Shown here one piece after another: positions 17,238 to 26,406 of a stretch of 64,000 nucleotides of DNA; position 1 is the first letter of the stretch, and each line of letters begins with the position of its first letter. The DNA comes from Dechloromonas sp. Its GTDB lineage: Bacteria; Pseudomonadota; Gammaproteobacteria; Burkholderiales; Rhodocyclaceae. Under the pieces are notes generated by a model. It did not search any database. It saw only the letters and a program-made list of their open reading frames with translations, and was not told the origin of the DNA. The stretch is taken from assembly GCA_011391255.1 (NCBI GenBank), contig JAABQV010000003.1, positions 1 to 64,000 on the forward strand, read 5' to 3'. A program made the translations under genes and the position numbers.

Positions 17238-18890
17238 ATGCCTTTTTATTTTCAATTTATTGCATGTTTTTTTGTTTTTATAGGGCATACTCCAGCTGCT
17301 GAAAAGTATCAACATTTGGTTGGTACGAATTTGGCTGGAGTGAACGATTATTCTGGTGATTGGCCGTTTCTGAACCGAATGAAAAACGCTAGGCGATGGA
17401 TGACCTTCGACCCTAGTGGCAAAGATACTACTTGGGATACGCGTGTTTTTATTCCCAGTGACAATAATGGGTATCCCCTGCGGGTGCCTTTTGATCCAGA
17501 TGGCCCAGGTGGACTACCGCCTCAAGCGGTTAGATCAATTCTGATAAGTGAAAACGATCAGTATCAAGCAGGTACTTATATTTTGATTTTTGAGGGGAAA
17601 GGCAAGGTCCAAATTCGAGTAGATTCAAAATGTCCGCACCTAATTGATGGGCAGTGCATTTTTGAAAAACCCAATGTAATTCATAATTTCGTTGTCACGA
17701 AGCCAACATTAGGCGGTTTGCGTCTTGAAATAATTTCATCTGAAGAATCTGACCATATTAGGAATATTCGTATTATTCCGCCAGGAGGTTTGATAGAAAA
17801 TGCAAATGATTTCCACCCCGATTTTATTAAACTTCTGCGTGGATTCAAGATCGTACGATTTATGGATTGGGGGTCTATAAATCACACTCAAGTAGTACAT
17901 TGGAAGGATCGCGTGACTACTGAAAGTTATTCGTATGCACTTCATGGGGCTGGTGTTCCCTATGAGGTTATGCTTGATTTGTCAAATCGTGTAGGATCAG
18001 ATCCGTGGATCGTTATACCATCACAGGCTGATGACGATTACGTCACAAACCTTGCGCGCCTAATCGCTGGTCGCTTGGATCGTAAAAATACTCTATATTT
18101 AGAATACTCTAACGAAGCCTGGAATACCATTTTTCCGCAAACTCGCTATGTTAGTGAGATGGGCGATAAGTTGGCAGCGCAAATGGGGCTGACGCTAAAA
18201 ATGAGTGACACAAACGCTTTGTTTTACGCAAAACGTTCAGTTGAAATATTTGAGATATTTGATAGAGAGTTTGGAGGAAACCGAAAATATTTTAAAATTC
18301 TTTCTGGCCAAGGAATGAACCCTTCTGTAGCACGCGAGCGACTGCGTTGGTATCAAGACCAGAGGATAAATCCTAGGGGATTCAAAGCCGATGCAATTTC
18401 AATAGCACTTTATTTCGGTTCTAGCACGGTGGATAGTCTACTTACGAATAGTGGAAAGCGAGACAAAAAAGATATTAAGGTCGATGATGTCATGAATATT
18501 TCCGTTGATGATTTACTTAGTCATGCTATTAAGGATTTGCGAAGCAACAGATTACCAAAAATGATTGAGCATCGGGAGCTGGCTAGTCGAAACGGAATGT
18601 TGCTGTTGGCATATGAGGGAGGCCAGTCCTTGAGAATTGGTGCCGGTTTCAATGATCTAGTAGTTAAGGCTATGACTGAAAAGGTTATCTTAGCTAATCG
18701 ATCTGAAGAAATGGGGATTATTTACAGGGAAATGTTTGATTTATGGTTTGAAAACGGTGGTGATAGTTTTGTTAATTTTAGCTTTATTTATCGCCCCAAT
18801 CGTTGGGGAGCATGGGGTATTCTTGAGAACCAAAATCAACGATTTTTGTCATCTCCCAAATATAAGGCAGTGAAAGAGCGACTTGATTGA
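17238..18890 (+). CDS. Secreted glycoside-hydrolase-like protein
   Basis: A 550-residue protein with a signal peptide (hydrophobic segment to about residue 20, ending near TPAAEK). The core resembles (beta/alpha)8 glycosidase-like proteins sometimes annotated as cellulose-binding: LYLEYSNEAWNTIFPQTRY carries a likely acid/base Glu before Trp-Asn, and LLAYEGGQSLRIG carries a second Glu fitting a nucleophile. Such enzymes inside polysaccharide loci usually trim or clear mis-secreted polymer, as AlgL does for alginate; here that is inference. It starts 13 bp after the polymerase gene and shares its low GC. Confidence 0.6.
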   Translation: MPFYFQFIACFFVFIGHTPAAEKYQHLVGTNLAGVNDYSGDWPFLNRMKNARRWMTFDPSGKDTTWDTRVFIPSDNNGYPLRVPFDPDGPGGLPPQAVRSILISENDQYQAGTYILIFEGKGKVQIRVDSKCPHLIDGQCIFEKPNVIHNFVVTKPTLGGLRLEIISSEESDHIRNIRIIPPGGLIENANDFHPDFIKLLRGFKIVRFMDWGSINHTQVVHWKDRVTTESYSYALHGAGVPYEVMLDLSNRVGSDPWIVIPSQADDDYVTNLARLIAGRLDRKNTLYLEYSNEAWNTIFPQTRYVSEMGDKLAAQMGLTLKMSDTNALFYAKRSVEIFEIFDREFGGNRKYFKILSGQGMNPSVARERLRWYQDQRINPRGFKADAISIALYFGSSTVDSLLTNSGKRDKKDIKVDDVMNISVDDLLSHAIKDLRSNRLPKMIEHRELASRNGMLLLAYEGGQSLRIGAGFNDLVVKAMTEKVILANRSEEMGIIYREMFDLWFENGGDSFVNFSFIYRPNRWGAWGILENQNQRFLSSPKYKAVKERLD

Positions 18891-18955
18891 TTCGTACTTA
18901 TATATTGATCTCGTTGCAGTTTTTTAACTTAAGTTACTAATATCTATTCGGTGTG

Positions 18956-20062
18956 ATGATGAGAATATCAATTGGCGTTATGCTTTGGAACGAAGAAGAT
19001 ACAATTGGTCCAATTATTGATTCGTTATTTCAGCAAACTTTGATTAATGTGCTGAGAAATGATATTGAAGGAATCGAACTAGTTGTGCTCGCTAATGGCT
19101 GTACCGATAGAAGTATCCCCAATGCGCAACAAGCTATCGATGAAAATATTAAAAATGCTAAACTGAAGTATGTTACTGCACGAGTAGTTGAACTTCCCAA
19201 AGGGCGACAGCCTGCATGGAATTGGTTCGTGCATGAACTGGTTGGTGATAATGTAAAGTACGTTCTATTCATGGACGCAGATATTCTATTGACCGACCCC
19301 GAAGCCATCATGCGTATGATCGACGGTCTGGAACATAACCCTGAGAAGCATGTGGCTACTGGGCTTGGATATAAGCATGTTGAATTAGTAAAGCATCGAT
19401 CTCCGTGGCAATCAATTACGTTGGCGATGAGCAAATTGGAAAAGGATGCTCGGTTTTTTTATGTGACGGGGCAACTGTATTGTGGAAGAGCTAATTTTTT
19501 TAAGAAATTAGTTTTTCCAAAGGGATTCATCTGTGGTGATGATGCATTTATTGGGTACATGGCAGTTACTAATTTTCTGACTACCGACTATGAGTGGGAT
19601 CGTATTCTCTATCCACCCCACCCAACCTATGTGTTTGAGGCTTATCTTTCTCCGTTTAGACTTTTTCGACAACATCGGAGAAGAATGATTGGTAAGGTGA
19701 CGCGCGGTATGATATTTGATGTTATAAAATCTCGCCAAGTAACTGATCGATTAGATGCCGCTGCTGTTATCAGCCAGCTTAATAACGAGAATAAAAATTG
19801 GTTGCTCGATTATATTTCGAAGCAGATAGCTAGCCGAGGTTTTTGGGTTGTCCCACAGTCTTGGTCTTTCTACCGTTTCAGGCAATTACAGCAATTGACC
19901 CCAAGTAAGATTCCTGCCAAGTTTTTCTTGGCCTGTGTGGGTTTCATTTGGGATTTTTTTGTTATCGTTGCAGCTAATAACATGTTTCGTACTGGTGTTT
20001 ATGGTGGTGCTTGGGAAAATCTTCCAAACACAACGGCTTTGAAAATCACTAATTTAGATTGA
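18956..20062 (+). CDS. Glycosyltransferase family 2
   Basis: A GT-A fold transferase of about 368 residues. The N-terminus ISIGVMLWNEEDTIGPIID is the nucleotide-sugar-binding strand, and VLFMDADILLTDPEAIMRMI carries the D-x-D metal site. A hydrophobic segment lies near the C-terminus (KFFLACVGFIWDFFVIVAA). Three possible starts lie in tandem (GTG 18953, ATG 18956, ATG 18959). It adds a sugar to the lipid-linked repeat unit; the sugar is unknown. Confidence 0.85.
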   Translation: MMRISIGVMLWNEEDTIGPIIDSLFQQTLINVLRNDIEGIELVVLANGCTDRSIPNAQQAIDENIKNAKLKYVTARVVELPKGRQPAWNWFVHELVGDNVKYVLFMDADILLTDPEAIMRMIDGLEHNPEKHVATGLGYKHVELVKHRSPWQSITLAMSKLEKDARFFYVTGQLYCGRANFFKKLVFPKGFICGDDAFIGYMAVTNFLTTDYEWDRILYPPHPTYVFEAYLSPFRLFRQHRRRMIGKVTRGMIFDVIKSRQVTDRLDAAAVISQLNNENKNWLLDYISKQIASRGFWVVPQSWSFYRFRQLQQLTPSKIPAKFFLACVGFIWDFFVIVAANNMFRTGVYGGAWENLPNTTALKITNLD

Positions 20063-20159
20063 AATAATTGAAATGTTTTGAGTGTGTATCATAATAGTAA
20101 TCGCGGTTTTGAATCGAGCGCTCAATATCGTCAATGTTTGTATTTCAAAAGGGTTTTTA

Positions 20160-20765
20160 ATGTTTAATTTTTTTCGCCTTTTACTTTCTGCGTATGCTCA
20201 TCGAACAGGTAGGGGTAAATCCTGGTATTTACGTATTTGTAAGCCGACGTCCGGTGAGTGGGGAAAATTTCAAGCGAAGTGGGGTGGCTTCAATGCTACT
20301 GGCGAGCATTTTGTAATGAATAGGGGGTGTAATGTTACAGATCCTTCGTATGTTAGATTTGGAAGTAATGTAATTCTTTCTCATTGCACTCTTTTAGGCC
20401 ATGATGCCGTTGTTAACCTACTTAATAGGCGCTTTGATAAAAAAATTGACTCAGTTGGCTTTATTGATATCAAAGACAATTGTTTCGTTGGGCATGGTGC
20501 GATTGTGATGCCTAGAGTTACAATCGGTCCCGATTCTATTGTTGCTGCAGGTGCGGTTGTTACAAAGAATGTTCCTCAGGGCGTGGTGGTTGGTGGCAAC
20601 CCAGCTCGTGTCATTTGTACGACGGAGGATTTGCTTGCGCGAATGGAGGCTCGTTCAAACGGATATCCATGGATCGAGTTAATTAACGCCAGAAATGGCG
20701 CTTTTGATCAAAAATTAGAGCCCAAACTTGTTGAACTTCGCGTTAAGTATTTTTTCGGTGAATGA
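20160..20765 (+). CDS. Hexapeptide-repeat acyltransferase (CatB/LbetaH type)
   Basis: A 201-residue protein with left-handed beta-helix repeats: VRFGSNVILSHCTLLGHDA, then FIDIKDNCFVGHGAIVMPRV, IGPDSIVAAGAVV and PQGVVVGGNPARVI, the standard C-terminal loop of sugar O-acetyltransferases. The start at 20160 is preferred over an open frame beginning 26 codons earlier because AAAAGGG precedes it and the N-terminus MFNFFRLLLSAY fits the family. Its stop overlaps the next gene (ATGA). Confidence 0.85.
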   Translation: MFNFFRLLLSAYAHRTGRGKSWYLRICKPTSGEWGKFQAKWGGFNATGEHFVMNRGCNVTDPSYVRFGSNVILSHCTLLGHDAVVNLLNRRFDKKIDSVGFIDIKDNCFVGHGAIVMPRVTIGPDSIVAAGAVVTKNVPQGVVVGGNPARVICTTEDLLARMEARSNGYPWIELINARNGAFDQKLEPKLVELRVKYFFGE

Positions 20766-21727
20766 AATTGCTGCAAGAACGAAGCCTCGATATTCTTATC
20801 GTTAATTACAACACCGCGCATTTACTTGAGCCGATGTTTGAGGCTTTGACTCTTGCTGCTGGCGAGATTTCTTTGCGCCATCTCGTCGTTGATAACGCTT
20901 CGACTGATAAATCGGTTTCTGTATTAAATGATAAATATTCGGAAGCTCTGCTCATTTGTAATCATGATAATATTGGTTTTGGACGGGCTAATAATCAGCT
21001 GCTGGAGTTTATTCAGGGGCAATACATTCTTTTACTTAATACCGATGCTTTTGTTGCGCCGGATACTCTATCCAGCACATTTGCTTACATGGAAGCTCAT
21101 CCAGAATGTGGTGTGCTGGGTGTAAGACTGTACGGGCGTGATGGCGAACTTCAACCGTCTTGCCGTTATTTTCCGACGCCATGGAATGTCTTTCTTTTTC
21201 GTACTGGGCTCAATCGTTTTGTACCCTGGGTTCGCATGGTGGATGACATGGCCTGGGATCATAGTTCCGTGCGCGAGTGTGACTGGGTGCCTGGCTGCTA
21301 CTACCTTGTTCGGCGGGAGGTGATTGATCAGGTTGGCTTGTTCGACCCGCTGTTCTTCCTCTACTACGAGGAAGTCGATCACTGCAGGCGGGTCAAGGAA
21401 GCAGGTTGGAAAGTGGTTTATTTTCCGGAAACCCGTGTTGTTCATATTGGTGGCGAAAGTGCTAAATCCTCGGGAGAGCTTACTTCAGCAGGGCGTCAGA
21501 TTTCCGTACTGCAAATCGAAAGTGAACTGCTTTATTTTCGAAAGCATTACGGTCGACTCGGTTTATTAGTGCATTTTTTGCTTGTGTTATTGGGTGACAC
21601 CATTCTTTCAATGAAAGACTTGCTGAAAGCAAGGGGAAGTGCAGCGGTTTTTTCTAATATTACCCATCTTGTAGTTGTCTGGAAGTCATTGCGAGCTACT
21701 CGATTCGCAACTGAACCGACGAGGTAA
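20762..21727 (+). CDS. Glycosyltransferase family 2 (rhamnosyltransferase-like)
   Basis: A 321-residue GT2 enzyme with the motifs LDILIVNYNTAHLL, VVDNASTDKS and YILLLNTDAFVAPDTL. The acceptor-side pattern GCYYLVRREVIDQVGLFDPLFFLYYEEVDHCRR is characteristic of dTDP-rhamnosyl-type transferases (WcaE/RfbF-like). Its start overlaps the acyltransferase stop by four bases. GC content returns toward the genomic level within this gene. If it uses dTDP-rhamnose, the damaged rfbD upstream is relevant. Confidence 0.88.
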   Translation: MKLLQERSLDILIVNYNTAHLLEPMFEALTLAAGEISLRHLVVDNASTDKSVSVLNDKYSEALLICNHDNIGFGRANNQLLEFIQGQYILLLNTDAFVAPDTLSSTFAYMEAHPECGVLGVRLYGRDGELQPSCRYFPTPWNVFLFRTGLNRFVPWVRMVDDMAWDHSSVRECDWVPGCYYLVRREVIDQVGLFDPLFFLYYEEVDHCRRVKEAGWKVVYFPETRVVHIGGESAKSSGELTSAGRQISVLQIESELLYFRKHYGRLGLLVHFLLVLLGDTILSMKDLLKARGSAAVFSNITHLVVVWKSLRATRFATEPTR

Positions 21728-21730
21728 GAC

Positions 21731-22240
21731 GTGTTTGAAAAAATATCCGGGGATCTACGAGCGCATGGTGGCGACTGGTCGGCGCAAGGCTTCTGGGCTC
21801 TTTTGGTTTATCGCTTCGGCAACTGGCGTTATGGCGTGCGACCAGCATTGTTACGTAAGTCGCTTTCGCTGATTTACAAGATTCTCTACAAGTTGGTACA
21901 AATTGTGACTGGGATTGAATTGCCCTGTGAGGCGGTTATCGGTCGCAACTTTGTGATTGACCATTCTGGTGGCATCGTTATCAGCGGGTATGCACGATTT
22001 GGCGACGATTGCCGTATTAGAAATGGCGTGGTGGTCGGTTTGCGCCGTCTTGATCAGCCCGGTGCGCCGGTGATTGGCAACAACGTAGATATTGGTGCTG
22101 GGGCAAAGATTTTGGGCATTATCCGCATTGGAAATAATGTCGTGATTGGGGCGAATGCAGTTGTGCTTGTAGATGTCCCAGATAACTCGATTGCGGTGGG
22201 AGTGCCTGCAACGGTACGTCCACGCAAGGAAAATGGTTGA
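21731..22240 (+). CDS. Serine-acetyltransferase-like hexapeptide transferase
   Basis: A 169-residue protein with GTG start, three bases after the preceding stop. It begins FEKISGDLRAHGGDWSAQGF and continues with hexapeptide repeats (AVIGRNFVIDHSGGIVISG, APVIGNNVDIGAGAKILG, IRIGNNVVIGANAVVLVDVP). It resembles the SAT-like acetyltransferases of exopolysaccharide loci rather than CysE for cysteine synthesis. Acetylation of a sugar or polymer is the likely role. Confidence 0.85.
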   Translation: MFEKISGDLRAHGGDWSAQGFWALLVYRFGNWRYGVRPALLRKSLSLIYKILYKLVQIVTGIELPCEAVIGRNFVIDHSGGIVISGYARFGDDCRIRNGVVVGLRRLDQPGAPVIGNNVDIGAGAKILGIIRIGNNVVIGANAVVLVDVPDNSIAVGVPATVRPRKENG

Positions 22241-22242
22241 AC

Positions 22243-22380
22243 ATGAAGGAGATCAGTAGCCAGTTTCAAGATCTAACGCGGAAGGGGAAGGCTTCACGGG
22301 TTTTCAAGGACAATAGATCATTGTTGGCGAGCATTTTTGTTTGCCAAGGGCGCCAAAATGACAGGGGCCGACAGTCGTGA
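22243..22380 (+). CDS. Small 45-codon ORF coupled to the next glycosyltransferase
   Basis: It encodes a 45-residue basic peptide starting MKEISSQFQDLTRKGK. Its TGA overlaps the GTG start of the following gene (GTGA), a sign of coupled translation, and AAGGAAAATGG lies just upstream. No domain is recognised. It could be a real leader or coupling peptide, a degraded gene remnant, or chance. Confidence 0.3.
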   Translation: MKEISSQFQDLTRKGKASRVFKDNRSLLASIFVCQGRQNDRGRQS

Positions 22381-23348
22381 GCGCTGTCTATAGCGGCATC
22401 ATCGGCTTGGTGGCTATCGGGCGCAACGAAGGAGAACGCTTGCGGGCTTGCCTGGCCTCGGTGCGAGGTCGGGTTGCCTATGTTGTGTATGTGGATTCCG
22501 GCTCGACAGATGCTTCGGTGGCGATGGCCGAGGGTTTGGGTGTGCATGTCGTTAATCTGGATATGACTCAGCCCTTCACTGCTGCCCGAGCAAGAAATGA
22601 AGGATTTGCAGCGTTAAGTCAATTGATGCCGGCTGTACAGTATGTGCAGTTTGTTGATGGTGACTGTCAGGTGGTTGAAGGCTGGATTGAGGCTGCGGCT
22701 GAATTTCTGAATGCTCATTCCGAGTATGCGGCAGTTTGCGGTCGAAGACGGGAGCGTTTTCCAGAGCGTTCGATATATAACAAGCTGTGCGATATCGAGT
22801 GGGATACCCCGATTGGTGACGCGAAGTACTGCGGCGGCGATGTGCTGTTGCGTGTGTCAGCTTTCGTGCAGGCCAATGGTTACAGGGCATCGCTGATTGC
22901 TGGAGAAGAGCCGGAATTGTGCGTGCGTTTGCGCCATGCCGGCTGGCAGATCTACCGCATTGGCCTTGAAATGACCTTGCATGACGCAGCGATGACCCGC
23001 TTCGGGCAATGGTGGAAGCGGAGCACGCGGGCCGGCTATGCCTATGCCGAAGGCGCACATTTGCACGGCGCTCCACCTGAGTTGCATTGGGTTAAGGAAG
23101 CGCGTCGGGCGTTGATTTGGGGTGGTGTGTTGCCATTGGCGATTTGCTTTCTGGCGTTTGTGTTCGGGAGCGTATGGCTTGGTCTTCTATTGCTCTATCC
23201 GCTACAGGTTTTGCGTTTGGCAAGAACGATGGGGGGGCTGCGAGCTTTTTTTCTGGTTTCAGGGAAGTTCGCTGAGGCCTGGGGGGCAATAAAGTTCGGA
23301 TTAGCCTCTTGGTCTGGTGCCAAAAGCAAAATTATTGAATATAAGTGA
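22377..23348 (+). CDS. Glycosyltransferase family 2, membrane-associated
   Basis: A 323-residue GT2 enzyme with GTG start. The N-terminal motifs are IIGLVAIGRNEGERLRACLA, YVDSGSTDAS and VQFVDGDCQVVEGW (metal-binding acidic pair). Acceptor-side ED-like motif: AGEEPELCVRLRHAGW. Two hydrophobic C-terminal helices follow (LIWGGVLPLAICFLAFVFGS onward). It is typical of GT2 proteins in exosortase-linked EPS clusters. Confidence 0.87.
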   Translation: MSAVYSGIIGLVAIGRNEGERLRACLASVRGRVAYVVYVDSGSTDASVAMAEGLGVHVVNLDMTQPFTAARARNEGFAALSQLMPAVQYVQFVDGDCQVVEGWIEAAAEFLNAHSEYAAVCGRRRERFPERSIYNKLCDIEWDTPIGDAKYCGGDVLLRVSAFVQANGYRASLIAGEEPELCVRLRHAGWQIYRIGLEMTLHDAAMTRFGQWWKRSTRAGYAYAEGAHLHGAPPELHWVKEARRALIWGGVLPLAICFLAFVFGSVWLGLLLLYPLQVLRLARTMGGLRAFFLVSGKFAEAWGAIKFGLASWSGAKSKIIEYK

Positions 23349-23450
23349 ACTTGGGGTTATACCCGCTTAGCGCGCTGTGTCGGGCTGGATAAATTTTAAA
23401 ACTGCGGTGTTTCATTTTATTTTTCCAAATTTTACTGTCGATGTCGAGAT

Positions 23451-24035
23451 ATGAAGATTGATGGAGATGGCTTGATCGGCAACTGGAACCCAGGTATTGG
23501 TGATCCCACTCTGATGGGGTGGCTGACCGTGCTGCTTTATGGCTTTGCCGCATTGCTGTCCTATCGTGTAATAAAATATGAGTACGACTTGCCAATTTTT
23601 TTGGAGAAAAATGAACGACGATTATGGTTGCTTTTTGTCGTTGGATTGGTTTTGTTGGGCATTAACAAGCAGTTGGATTTGCAATCGGCCTTTACCGAGG
23701 CAGGAAGGATGCTAGCCCATGCGCAGGGTTGGTATGAAGAGCGGCAACGTTTTCAGATGGCATTTATTTCTGTGATTGGCATGTTGGGTATTTTGCTCAT
23801 GTTAATCGTTGGATTGCTGGCTATCGGAGCGCCCAAAGCTACTTGGATTGCGCTTGTTGGGGGTGCTTTTTTGGTTGTTTTTGTTTTGATCCGTGCAGCA
23901 TCGTTTCATCATGTGGATGCAGTCATTGGGCAAACTTTCATCGGTCTGCGACTCAATTGGTTATTTGAGATGGGTGGGCTGTTGGTAATTGCTGCCGGGG
24001 CATGGCAAAGAACAAGGGGAATGCAGTGCGGGTAG
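23451..24035 (+). CDS. Polytopic membrane protein of unknown function
   Basis: A 194-residue protein with about five transmembrane segments (GWLTVLLYGFAALLSY, LLFVVGLVLLGINKQ, FISVIGMLGILLMLIVGLLA, IALVGGAFLVVFVLIRA and LFEMGGLLVIAAGA). It has no family I can name. Its 3' end overlaps the next glycosyltransferase gene by 34 bp, so it belongs to the operon. A role in polysaccharide export or modification is only contextual. Confidence 0.7.
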   Translation: MKIDGDGLIGNWNPGIGDPTLMGWLTVLLYGFAALLSYRVIKYEYDLPIFLEKNERRLWLLFVVGLVLLGINKQLDLQSAFTEAGRMLAHAQGWYEERQRFQMAFISVIGMLGILLMLIVGLLAIGAPKATWIALVGGAFLVVFVLIRAASFHHVDAVIGQTFIGLRLNWLFEMGGLLVIAAGAWQRTRGMQCG

Positions 24036-25231
24036 CTTATTTTGTGAATCAGTACCCCAAAGTCAGCCACAGCTTCATCCGTCGCGAGATTCAGGCGCTG
24101 GAGGCGCTCGGCAACGAGGTTTCCCGGTATTCGCTGCGCGGCTGGGCTGACGATCTGGTTGATGCCGACGATCTGAGTGAGCGGGGTAAAACTTCCTATC
24201 TCCTTCGGGCGGGTTTGCTTGGCTTGTTGCTCTCTACGCTGGCGATGATTATGTCGGCGCCGGCTCCATTTGTTCGGGCGCTGGGGCAGGCTTTACGGAC
24301 GGCACGGGGTTCGGATCGGCACTGGCCTTTTCATTTGATCTATCTGGCTGAGGCTTGCCGCTTGCTGCGCTGTCTGCGTAGTGCGCCGGTTGAGCACATT
24401 CACGCGCATTTCGGCACTAACTCGGCTGAGGTGGTCATGCTGGCTCATGCCCTAGGTGGGCCTGGCTACAGTTTCACGGTGCACGGCCCGGAAGAGTTTG
24501 ATAAGCCACAGGCTTTGCATTTACGTGAAAAGATCGAGAATGCTTGCTTCGTGGTCGCGATCAGTTCGTTTGGACGTAGCCAGTTGTACCGCTGGGTTGA
24601 TAAAGCTCAATGGAACAAAATCAGGATTGTTCATTGCGGACTGGATAAAGCTTTTCACGCGGTAGCGCCCGTGCCTGTTCCTGATATTCAAAGGCTGGTA
24701 TGCGTCGGCCGTCTTTGTGAGCAGAAGGGTCAACTGCTCTTGGTTGAAGCGGCGCAGCGGCTTGCCAAGCGTGGGTTCAATTTTGAGCTGGTGCTGGCGG
24801 GTGATGGTGAGATGCGTGGTGATATCGAACAATTGTTGAATGCCTATGGCCTCCAGTCGCAAGTTCGGATCACCGGGTGGATTAGTAGTGAGCAAGTTCG
24901 GGAAGAGATTCTTGGCGCACGTGCTCTGGTGCTCCCCAGCTTTGCCGAGGGTTTGCCGGTGGTCATTATGGAAGCCATGGCGCTGCAACGACCGGTGCTT
25001 AGCACCTACGTTGCCGGTATCCCTGAATTAGTGCTGGATGGCGAAAATGGTTGGTTGTTTCCGGCGGGCGATGTGGATGCCTTGGCCGATGCCATGCAGG
25101 ATTGCCTGACTAGCGATGCTGGCAAACTTCAGCGCATGGGTGAGGCAGCGTATCGGCGGGTGCTTGAGCGCCATGATATTGATACCGAGGCGACAAAACT
25201 AGCCAGATATTTTGCAGGCGAGTTGGCATGA
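24002..25231 (+). CDS. Glycosyltransferase family 4
   Basis: A 409-residue GT-B enzyme. The N-terminal domain has VAYFVNQYPKVSHSFIRREI and EHIHAHFGTNSAEVVML. The C-terminal donor domain has RLVCVGRLCEQKGQLLLVEA, then SFAEGLPVVIMEAMALQRPV, which includes the E-x7-E retaining motif of GT4. An in-frame GTG at 24026 is an alternative start that would avoid most of the overlap with the membrane protein. It retains the anomeric configuration of the donor sugar; donor unknown. Confidence 0.9.
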   Translation: MAKNKGNAVRVAYFVNQYPKVSHSFIRREIQALEALGNEVSRYSLRGWADDLVDADDLSERGKTSYLLRAGLLGLLLSTLAMIMSAPAPFVRALGQALRTARGSDRHWPFHLIYLAEACRLLRCLRSAPVEHIHAHFGTNSAEVVMLAHALGGPGYSFTVHGPEEFDKPQALHLREKIENACFVVAISSFGRSQLYRWVDKAQWNKIRIVHCGLDKAFHAVAPVPVPDIQRLVCVGRLCEQKGQLLLVEAAQRLAKRGFNFELVLAGDGEMRGDIEQLLNAYGLQSQVRITGWISSEQVREEILGARALVLPSFAEGLPVVIMEAMALQRPVLSTYVAGIPELVLDGENGWLFPAGDVDALADAMQDCLTSDAGKLQRMGEAAYRRVLERHDIDTEATKLARYFAGELA

Positions 25232-26406
25232 GCCTTGTTGCTGGCGTGCTTCTCGCTGCAGTTCTTGTGCTGTTTGTACCCGTGATGGTTTTGCTGCTCC
25301 AAACAGTTCTGGCCCGAAGAGGGGCTTTGGCTGTTTCCGGTGAACGCCTGCCTAGGCCGCGTATTGCCGTTTTGATTCCGGCACATAACGAAGCGGCTGT
25401 AATCGGCGAGACGCTGGCTTGTTTGATGCCCCAGTTGCTTGAGGGGGATCGGGTGCTGGTTGTTGCCGACAATTGTTCTGACGATACGGCGGCTATTGCA
25501 AGGGGCTGTGCGGTTGAGGTAGTTGAGCGTCAGCATTTGACTGATCGCGGTAAGGGTTTTGCCCTTGATTTTGGTGTTCACCATTTGGCGCAGAATCCAC
25601 CGGATGTGCTGCTGATTGTTGATGCAGATTGTTTTGTCGAGCCCGGAGGCCTTACGGTACTTGCCGAAGCAAGCCAACGTGATGGAAAGCCGGCTCAAGC
25701 GCTCTACTTGATGCATGCGCCGGAAGCGGCAGGATTGAAGCAGCGCGTTGCTGAATTTGCCTGGCGGGTAAAGAACCAGGTCAGGCCATTGGGTTGGCTG
25801 CGCTTGGGTTGGCCGTGTCAGTTGATGGGAACAGGCATGGCCTTTCCTTGGCCGATGGCCGAGAGAATGGCCTTGGCCAATGCCAGTATTGTTGAGGATA
25901 TGAAATTAGGCATCGATTTGGCGTTGACCGGAACAGCCCCGCTGTTTTGCCCCCAAGCTAAGGTGACCAGCGTTTTCCCGACGAGCGACAAGGCTGCGGC
26001 TGTGCAACGCACGCGCTGGGAGCATGGTCATCTCGGGATGATTGTTGCTGAGCTGCCGCGTTTGTTAGCGGGAGCATTGCGCAAGCGTGACTTGGGGTTG
26101 TTGGGCATGGCTCTCGATTTGGCCGTGCCGCCTTTGGCCTTGCTCGTCATGTTGCTTTGCGCTACAACCTTTTTGAGTGGCTTATTCTGGTTGTTTGGTG
26201 GTGCTGCACTGCCTTTGTTGTTTGCATTGGTGTGCTGTTTTTTGCTGGCGGTGGCGGTGGTTATTGCCTGGTATGGCTGGGGAAGGGATGTGGTGAGCTT
26301 GGGTGAGTTGCTTTCTATACCCGGCTACATTTTGGCCAAGATACCGATCTATCTGGGATTTGTTCGCAAGCGTCAGAAAGAGTGGGTCAGGACTGATCGT
26401 GAGTGA
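25228..26406 (+). CDS. Processive-type GT2 membrane glycosyltransferase
   Basis: A 392-residue membrane enzyme: N-terminal helix, cytoplasmic GT-A domain (RIAVLIPAHNEAAVIGETLA, VADNCSDDTA, LLIVDADCFVEPGG), the QxxRW-type motif VQRTRWEHGHLG and three C-terminal helices. These are features of cellulose/hyaluronan-synthase-like transferases. It overlaps the preceding gene by four bases and the next one by eight bases. Confidence 0.87.
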   Translation: MSLVAGVLLAAVLVLFVPVMVLLLQTVLARRGALAVSGERLPRPRIAVLIPAHNEAAVIGETLACLMPQLLEGDRVLVVADNCSDDTAAIARGCAVEVVERQHLTDRGKGFALDFGVHHLAQNPPDVLLIVDADCFVEPGGLTVLAEASQRDGKPAQALYLMHAPEAAGLKQRVAEFAWRVKNQVRPLGWLRLGWPCQLMGTGMAFPWPMAERMALANASIVEDMKLGIDLALTGTAPLFCPQAKVTSVFPTSDKAAAVQRTRWEHGHLGMIVAELPRLLAGALRKRDLGLLGMALDLAVPPLALLVMLLCATTFLSGLFWLFGGAALPLLFALVCCFLLAVAVVIAWYGWGRDVVSLGELLSIPGYILAKIPIYLGFVRKRQKEWVRTDRE

